From Minisyncoccota bacterium (lineage in GTDB: Bacteria > Patescibacteriota > JACMRA01): 64,000 bases of DNA. This document shows positions 28,761-37,887 of this stretch, in pieces. The translations under genes were made by a program, and so were the position numbers. The DNA lies in the NCBI GenBank assembly GCA_014376695.1, contig JACMRA010000003.1, forward strand, positions 1-64,000. The letters are read 5' to 3'. The first letter of the stretch is position 1; each line of letters opens with the position of its first letter. The notes under the pieces are model-generated. The model worked only from the letters and a program-made list of their open reading frames with translations. It did no database searches and was not told where the DNA came from.

Positions 28761-29372
28761 ATGAAAAAACCAAAAATTCTTGTAGTTGATAATCATTCAA
28801 AATATCTTGCCAATTTACGGATTTTGCTGGAGGAATCTTTGGGCTGTTGGACTTCGTTTATAAGCTACGATATTTTACTTGGATTAAGCGTTGATACAAT
28901 CCTTGATTTCGACCTTATTATTCTTTCTGGGGGCAAAGTACCACCTGTCCACGAAACAACCCTAGAAACGAGTTTTAATAGGCAGTTAGACATTATCAAT
29001 AACTCCAATATACCAATTGTTGGGATATGCTATGGAGCCGAGATTATTGCTCAGAATTTTGGAGCACTGTTAGTGGAGTCAACTAATTTAATCAAAGGGA
29101 TTAATCAAATCAGGATCTTGGACACCGATGACGCTATTTTTGGAAAATTTAGTCGTAATAATTTTTTTGGGGTATGGGAAGAACATCGCTACATAATTAC
29201 AGAACTCCCGCCAGATTTGATTGGAATAGGGGTTTCTGAGTTTGGTTGGGAAATATTCCGGCATCGTGTCAAGCCTATTTACGGGCTCCAATATCATCCC
29301 GAAAAAAATTCTACCATCCAATCAGGTGATGAAATTTTTATTCACCTTGTCAGAAATATACTTTCAATATGA
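28761..29372 (+). CDS. Class I glutamine amidotransferase
   Basis: A 203 aa stand-alone glutaminase domain. The nucleophile elbow 'GICYGAEII' holds the catalytic Cys, and 'GLQYHPEKN' holds His and Glu. Such domains pass ammonia to a synthase partner, for example GMP synthase or anthranilate/aminobenzoate synthase. No synthase is adjacent, so the acceptor is unknown. The TGA stop overlaps the next gene's ATG (ATGA), so they are translated together. Confidence 0.8.
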   Translation: MKKPKILVVDNHSKYLANLRILLEESLGCWTSFISYDILLGLSVDTILDFDLIILSGGKVPPVHETTLETSFNRQLDIINNSNIPIVGICYGAEIIAQNFGALLVESTNLIKGINQIRILDTDDAIFGKFSRNNFFGVWEEHRYIITELPPDLIGIGVSEFGWEIFRHRVKPIYGLQYHPEKNSTIQSGDEIFIHLVRNILSI

Positions 29373-29722
29373 TTTTAAATTTTGTTCAATTCGAATATTT
29401 GATTGTGAATTTAGTTGTAATTTTGCCAACTTTAGTTATAACTTTTTTTCACCCAAAAAATAATGTTGGGACTAAACTGTCAAATATTTTTGTTGCAATT
29501 TTGGTATCGGCTTTAATATTTTTGGCGTGGGATATTTATGCTACATTCTCCAATCATTGGCAATTTAATAAGCAATTTTTGATAGGTTTTGAATTTTTGG
29601 GGTTGCCCTTTGAGGAGTTTATGTTCTTTTTTACCGTGCCGTTTTCCTGTTTATTTGTGTGGAATGAATTTCGTAGTTTCAAAAATTGGAGTGATTTTAT
29701 ATTAAGACTCAAAGGGGATTAG
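29369..29722 (+). CDS. Lycopene cyclase-domain membrane protein
   Basis: A 117 aa protein with three membrane helices. It matches the CarR/CrtY(c/d) lycopene cyclase domain: 'LAWDIYATFSNHWQF' (the W-D-x-x-A and W pattern) and 'GLPFEEFMFFFTVPFSCLF' (the P-x-E-E-x-x-F-F signature). Heterodimeric cyclases of this type close lycopene ends to make beta-carotene. Only one such domain is here, and no phytoene synthase or desaturase is in the window. It overlaps the amidotransferase gene by 4 bp. It could be a cyclase half or a repurposed membrane protein. Confidence 0.75.
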   Translation: MILNFVQFEYLIVNLVVILPTLVITFFHPKNNVGTKLSNIFVAILVSALIFLAWDIYATFSNHWQFNKQFLIGFEFLGLPFEEFMFFFTVPFSCLFVWNEFRSFKNWSDFILRLKGD

Positions 29723-29761
29723 TTTACAAAAATCAATTTGCTAGCTAGTAATAGTGGTATT

Positions 29762-30436
29762 ATGTCAAAAATTACAAAACAGTATATTTTACTCGATTCA
29801 GCCGGAATACGAAGAAAAGGTCAAAGAGAATTCGGAGCGGAGAATTTTGCGGTGTTCAAGACAATTCAAACAGCTTATCAATCAGATATTATCTGCTTAG
29901 TAGTGGATGGATCTCAACCGCTAAGTCATCAAGATCAAGTAGTTGCCGGTATTGCAAAAGAGGCCAATCGAAGCATTATCGTGGTTGCCAACAAGAGCGA
30001 TCTTGTAGATCTGCAGTCAAAGAAAGAGTTTGAGCGCCAATTTTATCGTCGATTCTTCTTCTTAAAAGTCAAGGACTTTATCTGGGTTTCAGCCCTTGAG
30101 GAGCAAGGAATGAATCTTATTTGGGATACTATTGACGAAGCTATTGAAGAAAAACATCAATCTATTCCCGAGAATCAAATGCGTACAATTTTTAATTACT
30201 TAATGAAGAACAAGCCGCCAAAAAAACTTAGAACCGAGAAAAAGCCAGTAATCTACGACCTGCTCTACAAGGGTAATAATCCCCATACATTTGAAATGCT
30301 ACTCAAATCGCGTACAAGTATCGATAAAAACTATCTAAAATTCTTAGAAAACTTCTTAAGGCGACAATTTCAACTTTACAGATCTGGGATAAAAATTGTC
30401 TTGACCGAAGTGGAGAAAAAACAAGTTCTTAGCTAA
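29762..30436 (+). CDS. der: GTPase Der fragment (second G domain without P-loop, plus KH domain)
   Basis: Der (EngA) is a double GTPase for 50S assembly. This 224 aa protein begins in the second G domain at the G3 motif ('LLDSAGIRRKG'). It keeps G4 'NKSD' and G5 'SALEEQG' and ends with the C-terminal KH-like domain. The first G domain and the P-loop (G1) and G2 of the second are missing, so it should not bind nucleotide normally. The start at 29762 ('MSKITKQYILLD') has the TATG context. A possible -35/-10 pair (TTTACA/TAGTAA) lies just upstream. It may be a decayed copy or part of a split gene. Confidence 0.85.
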   Translation: MSKITKQYILLDSAGIRRKGQREFGAENFAVFKTIQTAYQSDIICLVVDGSQPLSHQDQVVAGIAKEANRSIIVVANKSDLVDLQSKKEFERQFYRRFFFLKVKDFIWVSALEEQGMNLIWDTIDEAIEEKHQSIPENQMRTIFNYLMKNKPPKKLRTEKKPVIYDLLYKGNNPHTFEMLLKSRTSIDKNYLKFLENFLRRQFQLYRSGIKIVLTEVEKKQVLS

Positions 30437-30444
30437 TTTTTGAA

Positions 30445-31632
30445 ATGTTCTCTTATCTGAAATTACTTCAAGGACACGTCGATTCAAGCATAATCAAAAG
30501 AGGTCAAAAGATTTTTTTGGAAGGAGGTGTACAAAAGTTGGTTAATCTTGAGATAGACGGCTGGCAAGAAGCAAGGGTTACGGATGTCTCATATTCGTAC
30601 AATGTGATTGTTCCACTCACTCATCAATTACTTAGTCGAGATAACTGGAACAAAACCTTTGATATATGGCAAAAATTATCTCGCTGCCAATGTCCATATT
30701 ATCAAGAAGCTGGGATTTGTAGACATATTTTTAGCGTAGCCAGCAAAATTGACTGGGAATTACAACAGCAAATAACCAAATTCGAATTTAACGATATTGG
30801 TACTTCGTTTATTGATCTATACGATCTAGTTAATTCAACTCAAAGTGTAAATAATTTACTCAATCAATTTGATCAACTTCTTATCAGTTCTTTTAACCCA
30901 AGGCAACTTACGTTGCTGGCTAGGCTATCTTCCGCCCTAAAAGATATCGATAATCTGAGTCAGCAAAAATTTTTTGACGGTCTATCTCCTCTTATTCATA
31001 CAAGTTTAAAGCAGTATGAAAGTGAAAAAAAAGTTATCAGAATAATACTGGACACTCTAAAAATTAATCCAGAGTTTTGGTGGCAACTATGGGGCAAATT
31101 TATTGGCCAAATTTCAGAATATAATTGGACCAAATTTCTTTATGAGCTTTTTGAACTACGGCTCGAGGCTGGATACCATCAATTCCATCCGTATTACCAA
31201 AAAATCCTCAAAGAAATTACTAACCAATCGACTCAAGCAACCAAAGATGCAATTATAGAAAAATATAATGTTAAAAGCAGTAAATTAGATATTTTTGAAA
31301 AGTTATATCTGTTGGCCGTTGCGATCAATAATTATAAATGGCTTGAAGCAAATGTAGAAAAATTAGACCCAGAAAAACTGATTAAACTTATTCCGGTATT
31401 GCCGATTGAGAGTCGAGATATGATTGATAGAAATATCAAAAGCCAGTTAATTCAGTGGGCGGCCTTTCTCCCGAGTAATCAAAAAGATGAGGTTCTAAAT
31501 ATCCTGCTAAAGTGGCGAGATGTCGGCGAAGTTAGCGAATATTGGTACGAAACTATAATTTATATTAAATCGACAGTTAATCCCAAAACTAAACTATACA
31601 AAGAATTAAATGCTTTATCTAGCGCCTCGTAG
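30445..31632 (+). CDS. SWIM zinc-finger protein
   Basis: A 395 aa protein. The SWIM motif C-x-C...C-x-H is visible as 'CQCPYYQEAGICRHIF' near residue 90. SWIM fingers are found in DNA-binding ATPases and uncharacterised bacterial proteins. The remaining 280 residues are helical, with no recognised domain. The gene starts 8 bp after the der fragment and probably shares its transcript. Confidence 0.75.
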   Translation: MFSYLKLLQGHVDSSIIKRGQKIFLEGGVQKLVNLEIDGWQEARVTDVSYSYNVIVPLTHQLLSRDNWNKTFDIWQKLSRCQCPYYQEAGICRHIFSVASKIDWELQQQITKFEFNDIGTSFIDLYDLVNSTQSVNNLLNQFDQLLISSFNPRQLTLLARLSSALKDIDNLSQQKFFDGLSPLIHTSLKQYESEKKVIRIILDTLKINPEFWWQLWGKFIGQISEYNWTKFLYELFELRLEAGYHQFHPYYQKILKEITNQSTQATKDAIIEKYNVKSSKLDIFEKLYLLAVAINNYKWLEANVEKLDPEKLIKLIPVLPIESRDMIDRNIKSQLIQWAAFLPSNQKDEVLNILLKWRDVGEVSEYWYETIIYIKSTVNPKTKLYKELNALSSAS

Positions 31633-31652
31633 CCTCACAAATAATAATAATA

Positions 31653-33335
31653 TTAACCTAAGCGAAGTAATTCTTTTTCGATTTCTGATTTTTTCTCTTG
31701 CAGGATTTTAGTTCGATCTTCTTTGCTTATCTCTTTTCTAACATGGGGGAAAGTGACGCACTCCTTGATGTGCTTGCCTAGTAGGAAGCTTACAAATCGC
31801 TCACTAGTCCCGAATCCAGACATTGGCGGCATTCCGTATTCCATAGCCTTGACATAGTCGAGATCCATTGATTGAGCTTCCTCGTTACCTGCGTCTTTGG
31901 CCTCTTGTTGTTTCTCAAAACGGCCGAATTGATCTATTGGATCGTTAAGCTCGCTAAAGGCTTTGCCAAGTTCTGCCCGACCTGCCACGATTTGCCATCT
32001 TTGGGTAAGCTTTGGGTTATTGGGGTCTCTTTTAGCGAGTGGCTCGAGTTCGACAGGTGGGTTAATTAAAAAGAATGGATTAACTGTGTTGACTCGGGCT
32101 TTTTTCCATAGCTTATCTAGCATTGTTGCCGTTCCATCACTGATTTTTACATCGTTAATGCCGATTAATTGACACATTTCCAACAATTCTTGATCGCTTT
32201 TATTCTCAGTATCAATCTGACCATTACTAAAGTATCTCACAGCATCAAAATAATTTATTTTTGGCCAGCCCGATTCAAGACCCCATCCATTTTTATCGGC
32301 GAATTCTTGAGTACACCAATTGCCCCAATTAATTTGGTTCCCATAGTAATCTTTTTGCTCCATTGAGCCTAATACTTCTTTTACCACTCTTTGATAGACT
32401 CGCTTAGTAAAAGCGGCGGCGTAATTGTAATCAGTATAGGCTTTATACCATTCGATTGCCAAATATTCTTGTAAGTGCTGGGGGCTAGAACCTTCATTTC
32501 TAAATACAGGACCTACCACAAAAATTGATTCGAAGCCGCCTGCAATTAGTTTTTTTTGGGGAAGTTCAAGCGATAATCTTAAATAAACATCTTGATTTAG
32601 CTCGTTATAAAAAGTCGTAAAGGGTTTAGCTTCGGCTCCTCCAGGGATTAATTCAAATACCGGAATATCAACTTCGAGCATACCTTCTTTGTAACACTCT
32701 TCTCGCCAAATTTGCCAATATTTGGACTTTGCTCGGACAACATCTCTCACGCTCAAGCCAAATTCATCCTTTGTATTCATCTTGTAATCTGCTACTCGAT
32801 CTAGATAACGACTCTCAACATTCGTGTAATCCATCGTATCAGGCAACGGCCTCAAAGCTTTGGTTAGAAGCTTAAAACTAGTTACAAACAAGCTATTTTC
32901 ACCCGCGACCGTAGTATCCAGATAGCCAGTTGCCTGGATATAATCACCTTCCTCTATTAAGGCGCGAAATGCCTTGTAGGTCAATTGATTGTCCATATCT
33001 AACAGCTCTTGTTCTAGATTTGCTGGTTGCGGTAGTTCATCGACTTTTAGGACTAATTGAAACCCCTCTGGCAAAGACTCATCCTCAAGAGTCACAAAAC
33101 CAATTTTGCCCGAGCCTCGCTTAGATTTGATACGACCTGCTAATGTAATTTCGGATTGGCTATTTCTGATATTTTCAAAATTTAACTTAAGCTTGGATAA
33201 AATATAATCACGCTTTGAGTCAACCGGATAGGCTTCAACACCAAGTCGTTTGAGTGTTTCTAGCTTTTCAATGCGAAGCTCCCTTTGAGCTCCTATGTTA
33301 GACGTATTCGAAGAATTCGGGGATTTGCTAGTCAT
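31653..33335 (-). CDS. lysS: Lysyl-tRNA synthetase, class II
   Basis: Charges tRNA-Lys. The N-terminal OB-fold ('ITLAGRIKSKRGSGKIGFVTL') is followed by the class II core: motif 1 'KSKYWQIWREECYKEGMLEVDIPVF', motif 2 'FRNEGSSPQHLQEYLAIEWY', motif 3 'PPMSGFGTSERFVSF'. Several loops differ from E. coli LysS ('GGAEAKPFTTF' replaces 'GGAAARPF'). The 560 aa length is slightly over the usual 500. An upstream TTGCCA/TATATA promoter would start transcription almost at the ATG. Confidence 0.94.
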   Translation of the reverse strand: MTSKSPNSSNTSNIGAQRELRIEKLETLKRLGVEAYPVDSKRDYILSKLKLNFENIRNSQSEITLAGRIKSKRGSGKIGFVTLEDESLPEGFQLVLKVDELPQPANLEQELLDMDNQLTYKAFRALIEEGDYIQATGYLDTTVAGENSLFVTSFKLLTKALRPLPDTMDYTNVESRYLDRVADYKMNTKDEFGLSVRDVVRAKSKYWQIWREECYKEGMLEVDIPVFELIPGGAEAKPFTTFYNELNQDVYLRLSLELPQKKLIAGGFESIFVVGPVFRNEGSSPQHLQEYLAIEWYKAYTDYNYAAAFTKRVYQRVVKEVLGSMEQKDYYGNQINWGNWCTQEFADKNGWGLESGWPKINYFDAVRYFSNGQIDTENKSDQELLEMCQLIGINDVKISDGTATMLDKLWKKARVNTVNPFFLINPPVELEPLAKRDPNNPKLTQRWQIVAGRAELGKAFSELNDPIDQFGRFEKQQEAKDAGNEEAQSMDLDYVKAMEYGMPPMSGFGTSERFVSFLLGKHIKECVTFPHVRKEISKEDRTKILQEKKSEIEKELLRLG

Positions 33336-33343
33336 ATTATCTA

Positions 33344-33372
33344 TATATACTCACAAATCAACAATTTGGCAA
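33344..33372 (-). promoter_or_regulatory. Promoter of lysS (near-leaderless)
   Basis: TTGCCA, 17 bp, TATATA on the minus strand. The -10 box is 8 bp before the start codon. Confidence 0.55.
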
Positions 33373-33414
33373 GTGTTGTCAGATGTCAAAAACTAAGGTA
33401 TCCTACTCTATATC

Positions 33415-34080
33415 ATGACCAAAAAATCAAATCCAATAACTGTGAGTACAGATAATATGGAAACCATCACGGAAGATCAATTTGTTTTCTTAAATAAAAT
33501 AATGGCTGAGTACGAAGAAGGGATGCTGGCTCTTAATTCACTCGGGGATCATACCGTTACCTTTTATGGTGGTTCTCGTGTGCCGATCGGTTCTGATAAT
33601 TACAAGGCCATCGCATTGATAGCCGAAAAATTTGGTCGAATGGGCTGGGGGTGCGTGACTGGAGGCGGGCCGGGAGTTATGAGCGCCGCCTTGGAAGGGG
33701 TCAAAAAGGGCGGGGGCAAAGCCATAAGTTTTATGATTAGTATAAAGGGGGAACCGCCTTTTAATCAGCCTGATGTGGCAATCCGCTTCGATAATTTTAG
33801 CGCTCGAAAATATGCACTTAGACAAAGCGATGTATTCATATACGCACCGGGCGGCATTGGTACTCTGGACGAATTAATGGAAAATATAACTTTGATGAAT
33901 ACTCGCAAAATGCCGATTAAATCGATATTCCTGTTTAACAAAGCCTTTTGGGCTCCTTATACAGCTTGGTTCGAAACTTTAGTCTACAAAGAAAAGCTAG
34001 CCGATAAAAGTTTTTTGGACCTAATTAAGGTTGTCGATACTCCCGAAGAAATTTTTGCAGCCTTGAGATTGACAAAATAA
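33415..34080 (+). CDS. LOG family Rossmann-fold protein
   Basis: A 221 aa protein with the LOG family motifs 'GGGPGVMSAALEGVKKGGG' and 'PGGIGTLDELME' (PGGxGTxxE). LOG proteins are nucleotide-monophosphate phosphoribohydrolases. Some release cytokinin-like bases, and in bacteria they act mostly in purine turnover. It is divergent from lysS and upstream of the RDD gene. Confidence 0.88.
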   Translation: MTKKSNPITVSTDNMETITEDQFVFLNKIMAEYEEGMLALNSLGDHTVTFYGGSRVPIGSDNYKAIALIAEKFGRMGWGCVTGGGPGVMSAALEGVKKGGGKAISFMISIKGEPPFNQPDVAIRFDNFSARKYALRQSDVFIYAPGGIGTLDELMENITLMNTRKMPIKSIFLFNKAFWAPYTAWFETLVYKEKLADKSFLDLIKVVDTPEEIFAALRLTK

Positions 34081-34134
34081 CTCAAACGATTAAGGATATT
34101 TTCAATATTAATCTTATATCATAGATATATCGCT

Positions 34135-34857
34135 ATGGATAATGCCGGCACCCAACTCAATTCCGATCAGCTTCACCGTATTCTGCAAAGAGACGCTTTG
34201 GCTATAATGGGTGCCAAAGAACCTGACCTACCTCCCTCTAATCCGTTTTCTCTTGCCAGTGTAAACACTCGAATCATGGCTAGAGGTTTAGATTATTTGA
34301 TAGTTAGCCTTTTTTGTGTTTTTTTAACCTGCCTAATTGTTGCCCTCGGCATTGCCAACATCCCCGACTCAAAGATAGATCCCAGTATTCTGGAGTGTTT
34401 TGGTAGTGGTACTTTTTATGAAATACGTCAGACGCCTAACTGCAAAGATATTTTTGAATTGCTCAAATTTAATTATGTAATTGCTCTTTTTTTGACACTT
34501 CTATGCAATATATTTTACTTCGTCTGCATACCTGTCCAAAATAACGGAGCCACTTTCGGTATGCAATTGTTTGGGATAAAGATAATTAGCGATACCAAAA
34601 AAAGTCCGAAACTCAAATTATTCCAAAATTTCTGGCGTGAATTGTTCTTTTCGGTGCTTCAGGTGTCAATATTAATCAGAGGCTTAGATATGATTTACTT
34701 CTCCAAAAATCCGCAGTCAATGAATCAATTAGCTATCGTATCTGGGCAAATCTTGATTCTACTAGTAATTATTTACAGCTTTGTGAACATATTTTTTTCT
34801 GTTAGGGGTCAAAGTCTCTCCGACAAAATTGCTAACACTTTAGTGGTCTATAGCTAG
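34135..34857 (+). CDS. RDD family membrane protein
   Basis: A 240 aa protein with a cytoplasmic N-terminus of about 45 residues and about four membrane helices. The RDD signature is seen in 'NTRIMARGLDYLIVSLF' (R...D) and 'SLSDKIANTLVV' (the D-x-x-A-x-T-x-V end), with 'GATFGMQLFGIKII' between. RDD proteins are transporters or membrane components of unclear role, and some act as Na/H antiporters. The end overlaps the end of radA by 18 bp, tail to tail. Confidence 0.82.
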   Translation: MDNAGTQLNSDQLHRILQRDALAIMGAKEPDLPPSNPFSLASVNTRIMARGLDYLIVSLFCVFLTCLIVALGIANIPDSKIDPSILECFGSGTFYEIRQTPNCKDIFELLKFNYVIALFLTLLCNIFYFVCIPVQNNGATFGMQLFGIKIISDTKKSPKLKLFQNFWRELFFSVLQVSILIRGLDMIYFSKNPQSMNQLAIVSGQILILLVIIYSFVNIFFSVRGQSLSDKIANTLVVYS

Positions 34858-36246
34858 TTTTTTGAGAAGCTTACCAACACTAGCCAGGCTGCCAAATTCA
34901 ATTACTGGATTAAATTCGAAACCGAGATGTTTGGCGATATTTTTGCGTTGATCCAAATTAGTTGGCACTCGCAAATTACCGCTGAATGTCAATCTCCCAG
35001 CAAAAACTTGCTTGGGTTTCATTTGTTGGCTTCTGATAATTTCTTCAACCGAGAGATTAAGATAAGACGAAATAACTGCCAGCATAATTGGCAAATCTAG
35101 GTTGTCATCGGTAATTGACTTAGGCATACCCGTAACCTGAAGATAGACGTCCCGATTCTTTATATCTAAATTGAGATATTTTTCCATAATTGCCAAAATC
35201 GCGTTAAGCTTAGACGACTTAAATCCAATTGATTCCCTACGGCCAAAAGCCTGATTAATCGGGTTAGAAACTAGGACTTGTAACTCGACAATGAATGTCA
35301 AATTTTTGTCCATGCCGACTCCGTAGCAAATGCCGACCCCTTTTTCGATATTCTCAAGCAAAGCAAGGCTTGGATCTTGAACGATAGCCAGCCCATCTTC
35401 TTGCATCTTGAGCAGGAGTAAATTGTCGGTGCTTCCAAATCGATGTTTAGTAAAGGTTAGCGTCCTGTATATTAAATTATCAGATTTCTCTATAAGCAAA
35501 ACCGAGTCCACCATATGCTCCAGAGTTTTTGGGCCGGCTATGGACCCATCTTTAGTAACATGCCCAATTATCAAAATACTAATTTCAAGCGATTTAGCGA
35601 GGATTAAAAGCCGGCTTGTAACCGAGGTGACTTGACTAACAGAACCTGGATTGGAGCTGACTCCACTGCTATAAATGGTTTGAATGGAGTCGATAATTGT
35701 CACGGCCGGCCTGAGTTCTAGAATTACCTTTTCGATTTGTTCGAGTTGATTCATCTGGGCAAAGTGAATTTCATCGCTGACATTAAGTCTCCTTGAGCGT
35801 CGAGCTAGCTCGTTGATACTTTCTTCAGCCGAGATATAAAGTAGTCTAAAATTAGCAATTTGAGCCGAATTAGCTAGGTATAACGAGCGGAGTAATTGCA
35901 ATGCAAGAGTGGATTTGCCGAGACCGGGTTCGCCAGACAGGAGGGTTACCGCATCGCTTGGAATACCCCGATTCCAAAAAGTATTAAGATCCTGACTTGA
36001 GAATTTATAGATTGATTGATTGTTTTGGTCATTTTGACCGGTGTTCAAATCTTTGAGCTGAGTATACTGCTTATTATTAGATACTGTTTCTAAAGGTGGC
36101 AGCCAAGCCAGATTTTTGTTTTTGGTATTATCTATGACATGCTCAACAAAACTATTCCAGGTGTTGCAGTTAGGGCATTTACCCAGCCATTTACTAGAAA
36201 TGTGGTTGCAATGACTACATTGGTATTGAGTTTTTTGAACTGGCAT
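34840..36246 (-). CDS. radA: DNA repair protein RadA
   Basis: RadA promotes branch migration in recombination. It has the N-terminal zinc finger 'CSHCNHISSKWLGKCPNC', a RecA-like ATPase with Walker A 'GEPGLGKST', and a KNRFG-equivalent stretch 'KHRFGSTDNL'. The C-terminal Lon-like domain includes 'YLQVTGMPKSITDDNLDLPI'. The length (468 aa) is normal for the family. It is the first gene reading leftwards after the transglycosylase and shares the minus-strand direction with infC and rpsU. Confidence 0.95.
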   Translation of the reverse strand: MPVQKTQYQCSHCNHISSKWLGKCPNCNTWNSFVEHVIDNTKNKNLAWLPPLETVSNNKQYTQLKDLNTGQNDQNNQSIYKFSSQDLNTFWNRGIPSDAVTLLSGEPGLGKSTLALQLLRSLYLANSAQIANFRLLYISAEESINELARRSRRLNVSDEIHFAQMNQLEQIEKVILELRPAVTIIDSIQTIYSSGVSSNPGSVSQVTSVTSRLLILAKSLEISILIIGHVTKDGSIAGPKTLEHMVDSVLLIEKSDNLIYRTLTFTKHRFGSTDNLLLLKMQEDGLAIVQDPSLALLENIEKGVGICYGVGMDKNLTFIVELQVLVSNPINQAFGRRESIGFKSSKLNAILAIMEKYLNLDIKNRDVYLQVTGMPKSITDDNLDLPIMLAVISSYLNLSVEEIIRSQQMKPKQVFAGRLTFSGNLRVPTNLDQRKNIAKHLGFEFNPVIEFGSLASVGKLLKKLAIDH

Positions 36247-36270
36247 CTAAAAGTTAATTTTTTTGCGCTG

Positions 36271-36930
36271 CTATTTGCAGCCCCATTGACTAGCTTGACC
36301 TATTCCAAACATATAGGAGGCTACTTGTACTTGCTGGCGAGCATCTAGAACATCAGCATTTTCAATACCAACTCGTTTGGCATTGGCGTAAAAAGTTGAG
36401 GCCAAAAATTGAAAAGGGCCTTTGTAGTAAGTATTTCTGTGGTTAGTTCCGCCGCTTTCGCAGAGCATCACCCGTATTAATTGATCCGGATTACAGCTAT
36501 ATTTGGTACAGTTAGAGGTAATCAGGCTCTTGAGTTCTTGTACTGAGGGATCTCCGGCACTAGGCGTCTTAGTCTCTGGTTCGGACTCTTTTTTTGGATC
36601 TACTTTTGGTTCAATCTTTGGTTTGACTACTTCAATAGCTTTTACTACTTTTGGCAGTGGGATTTTTAGTTCGCTAAATTTGATTTTTTGAGATTCCAAT
36701 AGATCTTTAGTTCGCTGATCATCTTCTGAGGTTTTCGGGTCAGGAATGTTAATTGTCTCAACTGATACTGAGTTTATTTGGCTAGTTTGTACTGGTTGAG
36801 ATACAACTAAACGATTACTTTGACTAAAGATATGGATCTGCAGTGGCACACTAAATATCAGCATAAGAAGTCCAGTCAAGCTTACCCTTTGCAAAGTTTT
36901 GAATATTTTGTGTTGTTTTGTATTAATCAT
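36271..36930 (-). CDS. Secreted lytic transglycosylase-like protein
   Basis: A 219 aa protein. A signal anchor lies in residues 12-32 ('QRVSLTGLLMLIFSVPLQIHIF'). A Pro/Glu/Lys-rich linker spans about 60-125, and the C-terminal lysozyme-like domain starts near 130. The domain shows 'LIRVMLCESGG', with a Glu in the position of the catalytic acid, and 'YKGPFQFLASTFYANA' and 'ARQQVQVASYMF', as in SLT and resuscitation-factor-like folds. Two Cys ('NCTKYSC') may be disulfide-bonded. It probably trims peptidoglycan, and it lies 7 bp after infC. Confidence 0.75.
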   Translation of the reverse strand: MINTKQHKIFKTLQRVSLTGLLMLIFSVPLQIHIFSQSNRLVVSQPVQTSQINSVSVETINIPDPKTSEDDQRTKDLLESQKIKFSELKIPLPKVVKAIEVVKPKIEPKVDPKKESEPETKTPSAGDPSVQELKSLITSNCTKYSCNPDQLIRVMLCESGGTNHRNTYYKGPFQFLASTFYANAKRVGIENADVLDARQQVQVASYMFGIGQASQWGCK

Positions 36931-36937
36931 ACAAGCA

Positions 36938-37483
36938 CTATTTACCTTTTGGTTTGAGTAAAGCTACGCAGCTGTCCCCCATCAATTTAGGTTCGGCTTC
37001 GGTGCTATACTCCACTGTTAAGAGACCGAGGAATTTGGCCATCGTCTCAACTGCTACTTCTGGATGAGATTTTTCGCGTCGCTCCATTTTTACTTGAAGT
37101 CTAGTTTTCAGACCTTTACTCAAGAATTCGTCAGCTTTTTTGGCTTGGACTTTCAAGTCGTGAATGGCAATTCTAACCGAGACAAGTAGCGTTTTAATTT
37201 CGTCACCACCTTTGGCCCGGCTTTTTTCGGCTTTGTCCATTAGGTATTTGAATTTAGAGTATTCGATAAGCTTGGCTATCGGCGGTTCGGACTTTGGATT
37301 AATCAAAATTACGTCTTTTTCTTGCTCTTTGGCCATAACCAAAGCCTCTGACTTGGATACTATGCCGATCATTCCGTTTGCATCGTCGATCAAACGTATC
37401 GTATCAAACGGTATCCGTTCGTTGATAAAATAGGATTTTGATATAACCTTTGGTTTACCTTTTTTTCGGCGATAATTTGTCAT
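36938..37483 (-). CDS. infC: Translation initiation factor IF-3
   Basis: IF-3 blocks premature subunit joining and proofreads initiator tRNA. The N-terminal domain starts 'YFINERIPFDTIRLIDDANGMIGI' and the C-terminal domain has 'IHDLKVQAKKADEFLSKGLKTRLQVKMERRE'. At 181 aa it is typical. The start is an ordinary ATG, not the autoregulatory AUU of E. coli. It follows rpsU by one base. The usual partners rpmI and rplT do not follow. Instead come a transglycosylase and radA. Confidence 0.95.
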   Translation of the reverse strand: MTNYRRKKGKPKVISKSYFINERIPFDTIRLIDDANGMIGIVSKSEALVMAKEQEKDVILINPKSEPPIAKLIEYSKFKYLMDKAEKSRAKGGDEIKTLLVSVRIAIHDLKVQAKKADEFLSKGLKTRLQVKMERREKSHPEVAVETMAKFLGLLTVEYSTEAEPKLMGDSCVALLKPKGK

Positions 37484-37484
37484 T

Positions 37485-37700
37485 TTAGATTCGCTTAGCT
37501 AATTTAGTCCCCGAGATTTGAGCTTCTAAGTATTTAGCCTTTCGCACAGCTTTTCGGTGCTGTTGGAGTTTTGAAATTGGTTTTATATAGTTGGCCGTCT
37601 TTCTTTTTCTGGCTACTAGATTGGATTTCTTAACTCTTTTAATAAAAAGTGAAACTAATTTTTGAGTTGTTATCTCACTGTTTTTTTTAATAAAAATCAT
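37485..37700 (-). CDS. rpsU: 30S ribosomal protein S21-like
   Basis: A 71 aa basic protein. The middle 'LFIKRVKKSNLVARKRKTANY' and the C-terminal 'HRKAVRKAKYLEAQ' fit S21 (FKR..K..L..E.RR...Y, then K..K...A.KR). S21 binds near the anti-Shine-Dalgarno end of 16S rRNA. The N-terminus is a bit longer than usual. Next to infC under a strong promoter. Confidence 0.8.
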   Translation of the reverse strand: MIFIKKNSEITTQKLVSLFIKRVKKSNLVARKRKTANYIKPISKLQQHRKAVRKAKYLEAQISGTKLAKRI

Positions 37701-37752
37701 AAATTTCGTGGTATGAGCAAATAATTATATTTGGACTTAGTTAATAGTAGCA

Positions 37753-37782
37753 ATTATAATCAAAAATTTTGTAGCTTGTCAA
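37753..37782 (-). promoter_or_regulatory. Promoter of rpsU-infC operon
   Basis: Exact TTGACA, 18 bp, exact TATAAT on the minus strand. Confidence 0.85.
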
Positions 37783-37814
37783 CCTACTTTGGACTGTAAC
37801 TCAAAAATATTAAC

Positions 37815-37843
37815 TTGAATATTTTCATAAAATTTGTTATATT
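37815..37843 (+). promoter_or_regulatory. Promoter of the sortase-like gene
   Basis: TTGAAT, 17 bp, TATATT, 44 bp before the start codon. Confidence 0.65.
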
Positions 37844-37887
37844 AAGTTATTAATCGACTTGATGCTAATTGAGAAAAGATTTTCTAT

